This document shows, piece after piece, positions 1-10,900 of a stretch of 64,000 nucleotides of DNA. Every line of letters starts with the position of its first letter. The first letter of the stretch is position 1. The DNA comes from Erythrophleum ivorense (lineage: Eukaryota > Streptophyta > Magnoliopsida > Fabales > Fabaceae): contig JAIUCV010000019.1 in assembly GCA_026724425.1 (NCBI GenBank), forward strand, positions 10,076,325 to 10,140,324, read 5' to 3'. The notes under the pieces are model-generated. The model was not told the DNA's origin, searched no databases, and saw only the letters and a program-made list of their open reading frames with translations. Made by a program: the position numbers and the translations under genes.

Positions 1-579
1 ATTTTAAAAGAAAAAGGGTAAAGTTAATATACTTTTTTAACTTTTCATTTTAGTCCCAAATCTATAGTTTGTATGTTTGGTCTCATTTCAACTCCTTTTC
101 AAAATTTGTCTTTTCCATCATACTCCTTAGGTTCTTAATCATAACAGTTGCCTTTGGAATCACTCAAAAAGGATCTAAAACTATTCCGAACCATTCAGTC
201 AAAGCTTTGGTCAACCGACAGCCGAAATCGCTCACCATAAGGGTTTCAATTGTTCTAGGGGTTCCCATGATATTTAGGGCCTCTAAGAACCCCAAAAAAA
301 CTCAAATTTTTCATTTAAAAATCCCTCCTGTGAGTTTTCAAAATTTTTCAAAAATTACAAAAATGCCCCTACTTCAAATTTTTTGAGCTCTTCTGGCTTT
401 GGTTTTTGGGCATCTTAAACTCAAATTCTAATTTTCTAATATTTAAAATTTTATCATAATTTTAGTTGACCCCAATTCCTTCTATTTAGAGGACTTCCTT
501 TTATATTTGGCCTATTTCTAAGTTTGCAGAGAAACCAAACATTGCGTTTCTCACGTTTACGGAGGGACCGGATGTTACA
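1..579 (-). mobile_element. Tekay-like LTR, 5' part, reverse orientation, cut by window edge
   Basis: This is the 5' end of a giant LTR lying in reverse, so its terminal TGTAACATCC reads TGTTACA on the + strand at 573-579. It aligns by eye with the ends of the other reverse copies, near 13760-14286, 17760-18296 and 40790-41274. All share the landmark CTTTGGAATCACTCAAA (here about 152-168), then a block with GGCCTCTAAGAACCCC. The terminus holds two tandem copies of a roughly 33-bp hairpin-like unit (about 515-579). The rest of the LTR lies left of the window, so it cannot be told whether it is solo. Short ORFs here are incidental. Confidence 0.8.
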
Positions 580-1129
580 TAGTTCATCCCCACCTTCATT
601 CAACCTGAAACTTGCACCAATACAAAAAGAAGATTAAAAGGAGTCTAATGGTGATAAGACAACGGCTAGAAACCATACTTAAGGTGGCGAGTGAGGCCCA
701 CATGCCACCTTAGGCATGTGAACTTCACAATTTTTTTTTTCATTTTTTAGCCATTTTTTGAAATAGCAAGGAAAGAGTGGCATATAGGGGTGCATGCCAC
801 CTCCAATAAGGTTGTATTTGGTCTTTAAAATTTTCTAATTTTGAGAGCTTTAAAATGGTATATAATTAAAATTGTGATTTTATGTGCCAAAAAATTCATA
901 AAATTTTAATTATGAATTTTAAAGTTATATTTCCATAAATGAGTATTTATGAACTTAAGGACATTCCATAGTTATTATTTGGATATGTGGTCTTAATTTA
1001 AAATTTACATAAAGGGTAGGTTAATCTAACTAAAGGGAAATTTTGGTCATCACTAATACATACAAAATAAAATTATTCAATATAAGAAAATGATCAAATT
1101 TACAAAATATATTTTATTATATATATTAA
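580..1129. other. unassigned A+T-rich stretch
   Basis: No coding signal and no match to the LTR families in the window. It holds one small perfect stem (CACATGCC/GGCATGTG, 699-720, 6-base loop), with the neighbouring words GGTGGC and GCATGCCACC repeated near 685 and 794. It separates the reverse LTR from the old forward LTR and may be the oldest sequence locally. Confidence 0.4.
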
Positions 1130-1172
1130 TGTGACCTGTAGATGATTTGAAAAATCTTATACTAGCTAAAGA

Positions 1173-1270
1173 TGTAACATCTGGTTCCTCTATAAATGTG
1201 AGAAATGTAATGCCTGGTTTCTCCGTAAACGTATGAAACTTGTAACATTTGAGTTTCATAGAAACGAGGA
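1173..1270 (+). repeat. three iterations of the LTR terminal unit
   Basis: Units begin TGTAACATCTGG (1173), TGTAATGCCTGG (1206) and TGTAACATTTGA (1241), spacing 33-35 bp. Each contains a GGTTTCTC...GAGAAAC-type dyad. Other copies have two units (1-579, 14581-18296, 51700-55219) or one (26126, 9030-14286, 37871-41274). Confidence 0.7.
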
Positions 1271-1309
1271 CTTAAGGTTTTAGAATTTTTCTAAGCCTCA
1301 TCATTATAG

Positions 1310-1495
1310 CTAGGATCCATGTTTGCTATAGTGAGGGTGCCAGTTTGCTATAATGAGGATGCTAGTTCACTATAGCGAGTTCATGGCTCATACAAAATCT
1401 AGGGAATTTCTGGCAATAGTGCTAGTTGTGGCGAGAACAGCCGAGAAACTCTAGCAATAACGAGAGTTGTCTCTCGCTATAGCAAAACCTAATTA
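1310..1495 (+). repeat. CTATAG dyad cluster in the LTR
   Basis: Repeated words such as GCTATAGTGAG, CACTATAGCGAG and CTCGCTATAGC, alternating in orientation, built on the self-complementary core CTATAG. A matching cluster lies at 45640-45850 in the reverse LTR 43224-45934. Confidence 0.6.
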
Positions 1496-3137
1496 AGAAA
1501 ACACTAAGAAAGGATTTTTAAATGGAAAGATTGAGTAATCTAGGGTTATCGGAGGCCCTAAAAACTATAAAAACCCTTAAAATGGTTTAAACCCTCACCA
1601 GTATATGTTTTTGAACGTTGGTTGACTAGAACTTTGATTGTTTCGTTCGGGGAGGTTTTAAATCCAAATTGAGTGATTCCAAAGCTATTTTATAAGATTA
1701 AGGACCTAAATTTTATGATAAAAAAGACAATTCTAAAAAATGAGCTAAAATGAAGATAAAACGAAAATACCACAAACACGAGATGCAAACATCATTTTTA
1801 ATGAACAATTCTTTTATTTTGTTGTTATAAGTGGCATTCCATTTTTGGCCTCCTATAATCAACTTATAGTTCTACCTAAAATAGAGAAATAAGCTAGAGA
1901 GAAACATGCATAAGAAGAGCCCAAGAAAGAGGAGAAAGAAGTAAAGAAAAATGTAGGAAATTGGAAGAATTTCTTGGCTTTTCCTTATTTAATGTTGCTC
2001 CCTTTCTCTCAAGCTTTCTTCCTATAGTTTTGGTTGTTTATTTGGTTCTATTTTGGCCTTGGTTTAGAGGAGAAAGATTAGAAATTCAAGAAGGAAGCTA
2101 AAGTAAAGAAAGAGACTCTTAGAGAGAGCTTGGAATTAAGGTAAATCTCCTCGCACCTTTGCTTCTTCTTTCTTGCCCTTTATGTATGGTGTTTCAGCCA
2201 AAAATAGAACAGCCTAGGGGGAGAAAGTTTTGACCTAGAACTAGCAAGAAACCATTGATTTAAAGTGTGGGAACCTAAGAAATGTAAAAAAAAGTGGAAG
2301 AAAAACCATAGAATTTCAAGAGAGAACAATTAGGGATTCTTGAATACTTTGTAAATTTTGTTTTGATCCATGAATTTTCTAACCTATCTGAGTGTTTGTT
2401 TTAGTTCCTATGACCTCTAGGAATCCTCCCAAGTGCTTCTTCCTTCAAGAAAAAATTGGAAACTCCATGAGCTCCAAACCATACTTTAAGTTCAGCCAAG
2501 ACAAGATGAAGGAGTTAGGGAGTGTTTTAATTGTTCCAAGCTTGGTTTGGGACTTTATGTGATAGAAGAAGATAAGAAGAGCCCTTGAAAAAAATTTAGA
2601 AGCCATAGATTGGGAGATAGGGCAATAGGTTCCGTAATGTAGCCTTAAGAAGTAACTTGTATCTAGACTTTTGGAAATGAGTTTATGATGATTTCAAGGA
2701 GTCTAAATGGAACCAAGAGGCCTAGATATGAGAAGAAAATGGAACCAAGAACTTAAATTATGGTAGTTACTTCATTAGGCTATTAATGGAGCTATTATGT
2801 ACCCAATAAACAAAGTGTTTTTCCTTAGTGCATATGCAATGTTCTGTCTTGCTTTAAGAGTGTGATTGGATGCTATTTGTTGTATCTAGGTCAAAGAAAT
2901 CAAGCTTCATCTATTTGTGGGTGTGAGAATAAGAAGGGAAAAAGAGAATCAAAAGGGAATAATTGTGTTTAATTGCCAAGGTAGCTCTCCATCCCTTTCT
3001 TGTGTGCAATATGGTTGTGCGAATGTCATTTGATGCATGTATGTGTGTTTGAATCTTAAGAAATGCCATATTTTAATATTTGACTCCTATGGTACCTTTA
3101 TATTTTTTTATTGGCATTTGATTATGAAATTGTGCTC

Positions 3138-3322
3138 TATAGGTGAGATTGTGCCAAAAGTCCCTTATGATGGGTGAAATAAAGCCAAAAGTTCCTAGGA
3201 ATTGGTGAGACAAGGCTAAAAGTCTCATGGATGAGTGAGGCCAAGTCAAAAGTCCTTAGACCAAGGGTGAGGCTAATCCAAAAGTCCAAAAAATGGGATG
3301 AGGCTAGACCAAAAGTCCTTTA
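3138..3322 (+). repeat. 31-bp tandem array, about six units, inside the LTR
   Basis: The word CCAAAAGTCC or a close variant recurs at 30-32-bp steps (AAAAG starts near 3156, 3187, 3218, 3248, 3280, 3311), each followed by a GGTGAGG-like word. The consensus is about GGTGAGGCTAAGCCAAAAGT plus CCCTTAGAAT. Every full-length copy carries the same array at the same place: 10455-10605, 16195-16390, 28008-28172, 39255-39455, 44785-44915, 53625-53790 and 55815-56010. It is therefore an ancestral LTR component rather than a local expansion. Confidence 0.8.
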
Positions 3323-4891
3323 AATTTGTTCTTAGTTTTGATGTGTTATTATGGCATAGAAAGTGTGAATGTAACACTTTTTAAAGATGTGTATAACATG
3401 CTTGTATCTTGTGACATAAATATAGGCCTATTTGTTTACTTGAAAATGATTTTTGAACTATTGAGATTCTTTGAATCTCACCCCTTTCCCTCTCCCATCT
3501 CACCATGTTTAGATGGAGCTTATGAAGCTAAAGATGGAAGCCAAAGAGCTTGATGGACTATCTTTTCATATTTGCATAGTTTTGATGTAGTTGAATGTCA
3601 AAGTGTATATATACATATTATTTTTGAGATGTAAGCATGTGAGAAAATGTAAAACTATGTATATGTAGTGTATGAACCAAAATTGGAAATCAAATTGATA
3701 AGAAAAAGTGTTTAGGTACTTGATAGCTCATTCTTAGTTGTGTATTCTTTACATGTGGTATAGTGAGATTGTGATGCATAGTAGTTTAGACCATTTTGGA
3801 AGCCTGTATATGCTATATTTATGCTCTTAAACATACTTATGTGGTGGTAAAAGAAGTAAGAAGCCATTTGGAGAAATTTTGACCCATATATGGTGCCAAA
3901 TTTGCCATATTTGTAAGCTATATCAAGATCTGACCAAATGAGCTCTTTTTGGCCTAAAATTTGGTATGCATATAGGTCTTGTCTAGAGCTTTTTGAGAAG
4001 CTAAAGTGCACATCATTTAGAGCTCTAGAGAAGTTTTGGTGAATTTTCAAAGTTTGCAATTTTTGACAGATTTGACCTCACACTATGCAAATAATCAGAA
4101 TCTTTGCCTTTGCCACTCGTGAGTCAAATAGTGTCCAATGGCTATGAAATTTTACAACCATAAAATAGACATGATAAGCTTTCTATAGCACTTCATAGCA
4201 CCACATTTGGATTCATAGAGATGGAGAAACAAAATTTTGAAGTTCCATATCAGTATTAGGGGCGCAGCCAGACCTTCGTTACTATTCCATAGGTTTTCAT
4301 GGCCTAATTGCTTTTATTTTGGTCTTGACTTATTATGTCCCTCTATTTAACATTCATAGATTTTTAGAATAGTATGGTTTGATAGGTTTTGATATTTCTA
4401 GATTTAGTTATGAATTTTTGAAATTTATATCAGTAACTTGTGATAGCAAACATAGGTAACAGATATAAATTTCAAGTGTGGTCCACCTGGGTTTTTATGG
4501 CCTGGAATTATTTTTAAACTATATTGGACATTTAGATATTTCTAGAAAGCTATCATTTGCTTGATTTTGATTTTTCTAGAATTAATTATGATTTTCCAAA
4601 TTTGGTGCCAGAAACCTGAATTTTGGACCTACGAGTAACTTGTAATTTTCTGGTTTTTGGTTCCAAATCCGTGGCTCATGTATTTTTTTATGATATGTAT
4701 GAGTTGAATAGATGAAGTATGAGTGGAGAATGATGTTAGCATGTTTATATAGTCCATGAAACATGAAATGGAAATTTCAGGCCTTATGTAACGCGATAAA
4801 ATGCTACTACTTTACCCATTTTCTTGGAAATTAAATGGAATCAAGTATGAAACTAGTTTAATGAGACCAATGCAATATGGTATTACATTTT

Positions 4892-4911
4892 TGGTATTAG
4901 AGCAAAGGTTC
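4892..4911 (+). promoter_or_regulatory. primer binding site, initiator tRNA-Met
   Basis: TGGTATTAGAGC followed by AAAGGTTC, four bases after the LTR end at 4887. It matches the 3' end of plant initiator tRNA-Met (TGGTATCAGAGC) with one C-to-T change. This fits Tekay/Del elements and fixes the element on the + strand. Confidence 0.85.
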
Positions 4912-5054
4912 AGGCATTTTTGCTCAGTGTTTGGCTTTTGAATGGTGTGATTAGCCTATGTTTTGGTGTGGATTGCCATAGAAGTGATGGAATGCATATG
5001 CATATGTGCTTGAAATGTAATTGTGCACTAAGATTGTGATTCTTGTCAAATAAG

Positions 5055-6089
5055 ATGGTAGAGCCTAGACGGGGTAGGGGTAGGCCACCTAGGGCTCAGG
5101 GTGTTGAGCCTGAGGACCCTTTGCAAACCATCATGGAGAGGCTTGATAGATATGAGACCATGATGGGCCAGCAAAAGGAAATGCTGAAATAACATAGATA
5201 TATTGTATAGCAACAGCATAAGATGATAATGCGGTTACAAGATACCTTGGCTAGGGAAGAAGAGGCAAGGAGAGAAGCCCCTGTACCCCAGCCATCTACC
5301 TCTAGCATACCACCTGCACCTCCCCAGGAGCCAGCTCAAATCCAGATGCTTATTCAGAAGTTATTAAATCAGTTCAAAAAGAATAGTCCATCCTCATTTG
5401 ATAGGGAATTGGATGCAGATAAGGCAAAAGCATGGGTCATGGAGTTGGAGAAAATATTGACAGTGATGGATTGTACCACAAAGTAAAAAGCTTAGCTCGC
5501 CACATTTATGTTATAAAAAGAAGCCGATACATGGTGGCATAGCACGAAACCCCTGATGCAGACCAAGAATATCTAGATTACTTGGGAAAATTTCTTGATA
5601 AAGTTCTATAAAAAATATTTCCTCAGTTCGGTGAGAAAACAGAAAGAGATGGAATTTATGGAATTGAAGTAAACATATAAGATGGCTATTGATCAGTATG
5701 TGGCCAAGTTTATTGAGTTGTCTTTGTATTCCTCTTACCTCCAGAGATATGATGATGAACCCTGATTAGCGATAGAGTTACTTTATAGTAGATTAAAAAG
5801 TTTAATATCATTGTGGAGGTCAGCAAGGTGATTGAGAATAACCTACAAGCTATTATGCTTGTTGTGACTTTAGCTAGTCAAAAGGCAGCTCTAGAACTGA
5901 AGAGACCAAGACCTGAGGAGGGCTTTAATGTGGCACCTAGCAGTAAGAGGAGAGGCAAGGTGCTATAGAATAGAAGGCAATAGAAAGGCAAGAAGATGTA
6001 GCCTTTTCGGACCTAATCATTTACCTAGCAGTCTCCGGTGACATGCTTCAAGTGTGGGAAGCCAAGGCACATTGCCAAGAATTGCCACT
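5055..6089 (+). pseudogene. gag: Ty3/gypsy gag, broken
   Basis: Gag would form the virus-like particle. Reading starts at ATG 5055 with a basic stretch (MVEPRRGRGRPPRAQG). It stays in frame across two stops near 5187-5210, both explained by CAA/CAG-to-TAA/TAG changes. It continues through 5223-5486 (proline-rich, then KAKAWVMELEKILTVMDC, typical of the gypsy gag capsid region). Frame changes and more stops follow 5486, although blocks such as EADTWWHSTKPLM and KQKEMEFMELKQTYKMA remain readable to about 5700. The end is an intact CCHC zinc knuckle, CFKCGKPRHIAKNC, at 6044-6085, followed by a stop. No functional product is possible. Confidence 0.85.
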
Positions 6090-7150
6090 AGATGGATACA
6101 ATGCCTCCACCTAGGCTGCAGACCTAGGCAGAGTGTTGGCCCTCACCCAACAGGAAGCCAATGCATCCCCCAATTTGATATGAGGTACGCTTATAGTAAT
6201 GGTTTTCCTGTAATTGCTATGTTTGATTCAGGTGCTATCACTCATTTATATTTTATGATTGTATGAGGCGATTGGGTCTAGCTATTAGTACCTTACCATT
6301 TGACTTATCTGTCACTGCACCCATTAAAGGCCATGTTGTTGCTTTCCATGCTTATTTAAATGTCACTATTTAGTTTAATCATTGTTATATTACCATTGAT
6401 TTGATTTGTATGCCCTTTCATGGCATTGATTTGATTATTGGTATGAATTGGATGGTCGGGAATAATGTGGTACTTGATTGTGAGCATCAAACTATTTCCT
6501 TACCTACTTATGGAACCATACCTAGGATAGGAGCTGAGTTATCTTTTGTGACTACTGCCTAGGCTGAGAGACACTTAGACTATGGATGTCAAGGGTTTCT
6601 AGTCTTTTTCCCTATTTAGATTGAGGTAGAGAAAGGGATAGAGGAAATCCTAATAGTTAGGGAATTCCCAAAGGTTTTCCCTAAAGATTTTGACTTTAAT
6701 AGTCTACCCCCTGAAAGAGAGTTAGAGTTCCCTATAGACATAGTGCCTAGGGTTAGGCTGGTGTCCAAGGCTCCTTATAGGATGGCCCCCACCGAACTTG
6801 CTGAGTTAAAAAAATAAATAGAGAAATTGTTAGAGATAGGGTTCATATGCCCTAATGTTTCACTTTAGAGAGCTCTGGTATTATTTGTGAGAAAGAAGGA
6901 TAGTAGCTTACGATTGTGTATAGACTATAGGGAGTTAAATAAGATTACTATCAAGAATAAATATCCTCTCCCTAAAATTGATGATTTGTTAGATCAGTTA
7001 ACTTGGGCGCCTGTGTTTTTAAGATAGATCTTAGATCTGGGTACCATCAACTGAGGGTAAGAACTAAAGATGTCATAAAGACGATCTTCAAAATGAGATA
7101 CAGGTACTATGAGTTCCTAGTGATGCCATTCGGGCTGACGAATGCGCATG
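6090..7150 (+). pseudogene. pol: Ty3/gypsy pol remnant: protease and N-terminal reverse transcriptase
   Basis: The aspartic protease site reads VIAMFDSGAITH with DSGA at 6225-6236. The C-terminal protease block GMNWMVGNNVVLDC is near 6440-6482. Reverse transcriptase begins near 6720 and shows [16 protein letters not shown], then [18 protein letters not shown] near 6890-6945. Next are [28 protein letters not shown] (one-base frame slip near 7010-7025) and [13 protein letters not shown] near 7110-7146. These motifs place it in the gypsy branch. The sequence stops dead at 7150, before the catalytic IDD motif, and is fused to an LTR tail. At least three in-frame stops are present. RNase H, integrase and chromodomain are absent. 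Confidence 0.9.
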
Positions 7151-7409
7151 CGAGTAACTTGTAATTTTTTCTGGTTTTTGGTTCTAAATTCGTGGCTCAT
7201 GGATTGTTTTATGATATGTATGAGTTGAATAGATGAAGTATGAGTGGAGAATGATGTTAGTGTGTTTATATAGTCCACATAACATGAAATAAAAATTTCG
7301 AGCCCTACGTAATGCGATAAAATGCTACTACTTTACCCTTTTTCTTGGAAATTAAATGGAATCAAGTATGAACACTAGTCTAATGAGGCCAATGCAATAT
7401 GGTATTATA
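7151..7409 (+). mobile_element. 3' LTR remnant (last 259 bp)
   Basis: Co-linear with 4632-4887 and over 90% identical by eye. The terminal CA has become TA (GGTATTATA). It joins directly to RT coding at 7150; the shared word CGAGTAACTTGTAATTTT marks the deletion junction. Confidence 0.85.
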
Positions 7410-7923
7410 AAACTCACCAGATACAAAAGGAATTCCTCGGATAGAATGATTTGAGGTCTAATAAAATTAGAGTAATAATTTAGACCTCAAATAATGAGGA
7501 TCCAAGGCCAGAGGTGTCCTGAAAATAGAGCCAGAATAACCAAATGAAATTTAATGAAAATGCAGTGGTATTTTTGTAATTTCTAGCACCTTTTAGAAAA
7601 CTTAAAGGAGAAATTTTTAAATTAAAAAAAAAATAAGTTTCTTGGGGTTCTCAGAGGCCTTAAAAGCTATAGGAACTCCCATAATAGTTAAAACCCCATC
7701 GGTTAACGTTTTAGAATGATGGTTGACCCAAACTTTGACCTTTTTATTTTGAAAGGTTTTAGATCTAATATGAGTGATTCCAAAGACAATTTATAGGTTA
7801 AAGAACCTAAATTTTATGATGGAAAAGATGATTTTTGAAAAAGAGTTGGAATGAGCCTTGAGGAAAAAAGCCAAGAACAAAGGGCAAAATTGGCATTTTG
7901 AAATGTCTTAATTGGCTCCCTTG

Positions 7924-7933
7924 CTATATATAT
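7924..7933 (+). promoter_or_regulatory. LTR TATA box (LTR C)
   Basis: CTATATATAT followed by GAGGCG. Equivalent boxes lie at 26668-26677 (+), 13731-13743 (-), 17703-17712 (-) and 40732-40744 (-), each roughly 550 bp from the LTR start. This makes it the probable core promoter and implies a very long R-U5. Confidence 0.6.
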
Positions 7934-10900
7934 GAGGCGTCCCACTTCTCCCTTACATTTAGCCAACCTAACTTCTGCCTAAAACTAGGGAAATGTTCTG
8001 TTAAGAAGGGTGCACAAGAGGGAGCTTCAAAGGAGGAGAAAAGCCTAAGACAAGGAAAGAAAAATTAAGGAATTTCTTCCTCCTTCCTTCATTAAACTTG
8101 CTCTCCTCCTTATCCTCTTTCTTTCCATGGTTTTAATGTGTGATTTGGATATGTTTTGAGTCATGTTCAAAAGGAGGAAGTTTGAAATTCCAAGGAGAAG
8201 CTATAGCCAAGGAGAAAGCTCTTGAAAAGGCTAAAGAATCAAGGTAATTTCATGGCTTCCCATGCTTCCTTCTTATTCCTCCATGGATGAATTTTGACCT
8301 CATATAGAACAACCAAGAGGGAGTAAATTCTGACCTAAACCAAGCATGAAACCTAGGTTTTTAAAGGTGAGAAACAAGTAGATACAAAGAAATTTCAAAA
8401 AGAAGCACTAGAAATTAGGTTCCCAAAACCTAGAGTTTTCATTGCACCTTAGTATGTATGAAACTTTCTAGTGGTATTTCTAATTGTTTAAGAGTGTATA
8501 TGGGTTCTTGAGACACCTAAAAAGCCTTACATGTGCCACTTCTTCCAGGAAAACAAAGCTAACTCCATGGGTAAAAAAAGCCTCCATAGTCTTAGCCTAA
8601 GCTCTTTCAAGTGCCTAGGGAGAGTTTTATATTTTTCTAAGGGTAGAAAGGGACTAAATATGATAGAAGAGTATCAAAGGAGGGCTTGGAAAAAATTTAG
8701 AAGCTTTGGTTTATGTGATGGAAGTGTAGGCTCTATAATAAGACTTAAAGAAGCAACTTGTGTTTAAACCCTTGGGAGTGAGTTTGTGATGACTCCAAGA
8801 GGCTTAAATGGAGTCAAGAGACCTAGGTGGAAGGAGAAAAGGGAGCCAAGATCTTGAATTCTAGCACTTGCTTCATTAGATCTTATATAAAGCCATTATG
8901 TAATCATAGAACAAAGTGAACTTCCATAGAGAGTGTGTGATGCTAGAGCTTGCTTCCATGATGTAATTGTATCCTATTTAATATGTCTAGGCCAAGAGAA
9001 TCAAGATCCACCTTATTGCAAGTGTGTGGTGTAACACCATATACATATAGGTTATCTCATCTCATTTCTAATGCATATTCATTGGCCATGCTACTTTCTC
9101 AAGGAAATTACAATAAAAATAATGGAATTTTTCGCGATACGCTATGGATAAATTTTTCATTTCATGTCCCACGGATCATATGGAGTCATCCATCTCATTC
9201 TCATGTTTAAATACACAAATATGACTTAAAACCATCTTAAGAAGTGGCCAATAACTCGAGCTAAGGGAGTATATACATGAAAATAACGTGTGCAGCCTCG
9301 GACTAAAATTTTAGTTTTCTGTCATGAATTTTGAAAAATTATAACTGATTCTAAAAAAATCAAAATCAAGCAAAATATATTATTCTAGAATGCTACAAAT
9401 GTCTACTTTATGATAAAAATAATTCTAGACCACAACAGGGGCGTCTAACTACTAGAAATCGATGGAACAGTAACTAAGATCATCTATCATTACTAGTACT
9501 ATCCCTCAACTTCAAATATTCATATCTCCCTGTTCAGATGTCCAATTGGGGTGATCTTAGTGGTCACAAAAATATTATTATGTCTAGTTTATGCCTGTAA
9601 AATTTGATGAGCATTGGACATCATTTGTCCCTCAAATGACAGCACAAGAAACTAACTATATGAACAGTATTTATACCAGTTTAGCAGAAAAATAGAAACT
9701 TTGAAAAATCATAATTAATTCCACAAAACTCCAAATAATCTAGTCTCTAACTTCCCAAAAATATCTGAATGAGATCAATTAGCATGCCAAATTTCATGAG
9801 CAAATTCGTTCATTTGGTCAAATCTTGATATTAGGTTGCAAATATGCTCTTTTGGTGTCATATAAGGGTTCCAAATGGTCCATTTTAGCTTCCAAGGCTA
9901 CCATGGCCATTTAAGCACGTGGGAAAGAACCAAAATGGTCTACTAAGCATGCATCAAAGGTGCACAAACCCAGATTTCATAAACTCACTCATACACCCTA
10001 AGTTATACACAAGAACATACGAGCCTCATCTTGCCATTCAAGGTCCAAAAACCACTATATCATACACTATATCATACATATGGCACTAATTTTCATACAT
10101 AAACAATATATCCATGTATTTACAAATGTTTATGGACTCATACATCATATATAACGTAGGATTACATCTTATGCTATTCATATGGCTACAAAGTAAGCAA
10201 AATAGCACATTCTCATGTCAATCTCTTTCTTTCAAGCTTCGTGGCTCCCATTCTTTGGCTCACTTAGTCCACCTAGTCATGTTAGACAAATAGGGAGGAA
10301 GGGATGAGATTTTAGGAATCTCAATAGCTCTTCTCCCTTTCAACCATACATAAAAGATGCAAATACAAGTCTAAAAATGTATGCATTGATAACATGGAAT
10401 GTATAATTATTCATGAAACATTTTGCACTCAAAAGGTCACACAAATAACACATAGGCTTGCCAAGTAAGTGGTTTAGCCTCACCCATTATCTTTTTGAAT
10501 TTTGGACTTGCCTCACTTATTTTCTTAAAGGTCTTTGACTAAGCCTTACTCTTGGGAGACCTTTGGTTTTGTCTCAACCATTCTTGGAGACTTTTGGCTT
10601 CACCACACTTAAGCAAATAAAAACATGTTCATAAAACATCATCCAAAAACATAATAAAGCTTCATGGTACCATGGCATATAAATAATGCTAAGACCTCTT
10701 TCATAGCTTAAAACATACACACACACATTCAAGACAAGATAAACATCCACTCATGCATGAGAGAAAGAAGAAAGAGCTACCTTGAAGCAAGAGTTCAACA
10801 CTTTTTCCTTTAGTATTCCTCCCCCTTTTCAGCCACACACTTGTAATGGGATGGGGCTTGGTTTTCTTGGCCTAAACACATTAAATAGGGCATAATTACA

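Larger units (their letters stand above)
1173..4887 (+). mobile_element. 5' LTR (3,715 bp) of the Tekay-like element
   Basis: Starts TGTAACATCTGG and ends GGTATTACA, followed after four bases by a tRNA-Met primer site. Its length equals that of the reverse LTR at 14581-18296 (3,716 bp). Internal landmarks are three terminal units (1173-1270), a cluster of CTATAG-centred dyads (1310-1495), a degenerate TATA position near 1823-1832 (GTTATAAGTGG) and a six-unit 31-bp array (3138-3322). A conserved block before the end reads GTAACGCGATAAAATG (about 4788). The subfamily matches the 43224-45934 copy better than the others. Confidence 0.8.
1173..7409 (+). mobile_element. Tekay/Del-like Ty3/gypsy retrotransposon, internally deleted
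   Basis: The element consists of a 5' LTR (1173-4887), a primer site, decayed gag-protease-RT (5055-7150) and only the last 259 bp of a 3' LTR (7151-7409). The two LTR ends (4632-4887 and 7151-7409) are over 90% identical by eye, much closer to each other than to any other copy here, so they are a true pair. One deletion removed everything from the RT palm through RNase H, integrase, any chromodomain, the polypurine tract and most of the 3' LTR. It joins RT directly to the LTR tail. The flanks are AAAGA (1168-1172) and AAACT (7410-7414), a poor 3/5 TSD. The right flank resumes inside another LTR, so the element sits near the 5' end of LTR C. Confidence 0.7.

Noticed and set aside
3138..3322. 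CRISPR-like array
   Set aside because: Units are contiguous with no unique spacers, lie in a plant retrotransposon LTR and recur in every copy.
3712..4059. 115-codon reverse ORF, longest in the window
   Set aside because: It lies wholly inside the 5' LTR on the strand opposite to transcription; the homologous part of other copies has no conserved frame.
4892..4911. tRNA gene
   Set aside because: Only the 3' complement of initiator tRNA-Met is present, at the retrotransposon primer-site position; no cloverleaf can be drawn here or at 25207 or 63311.
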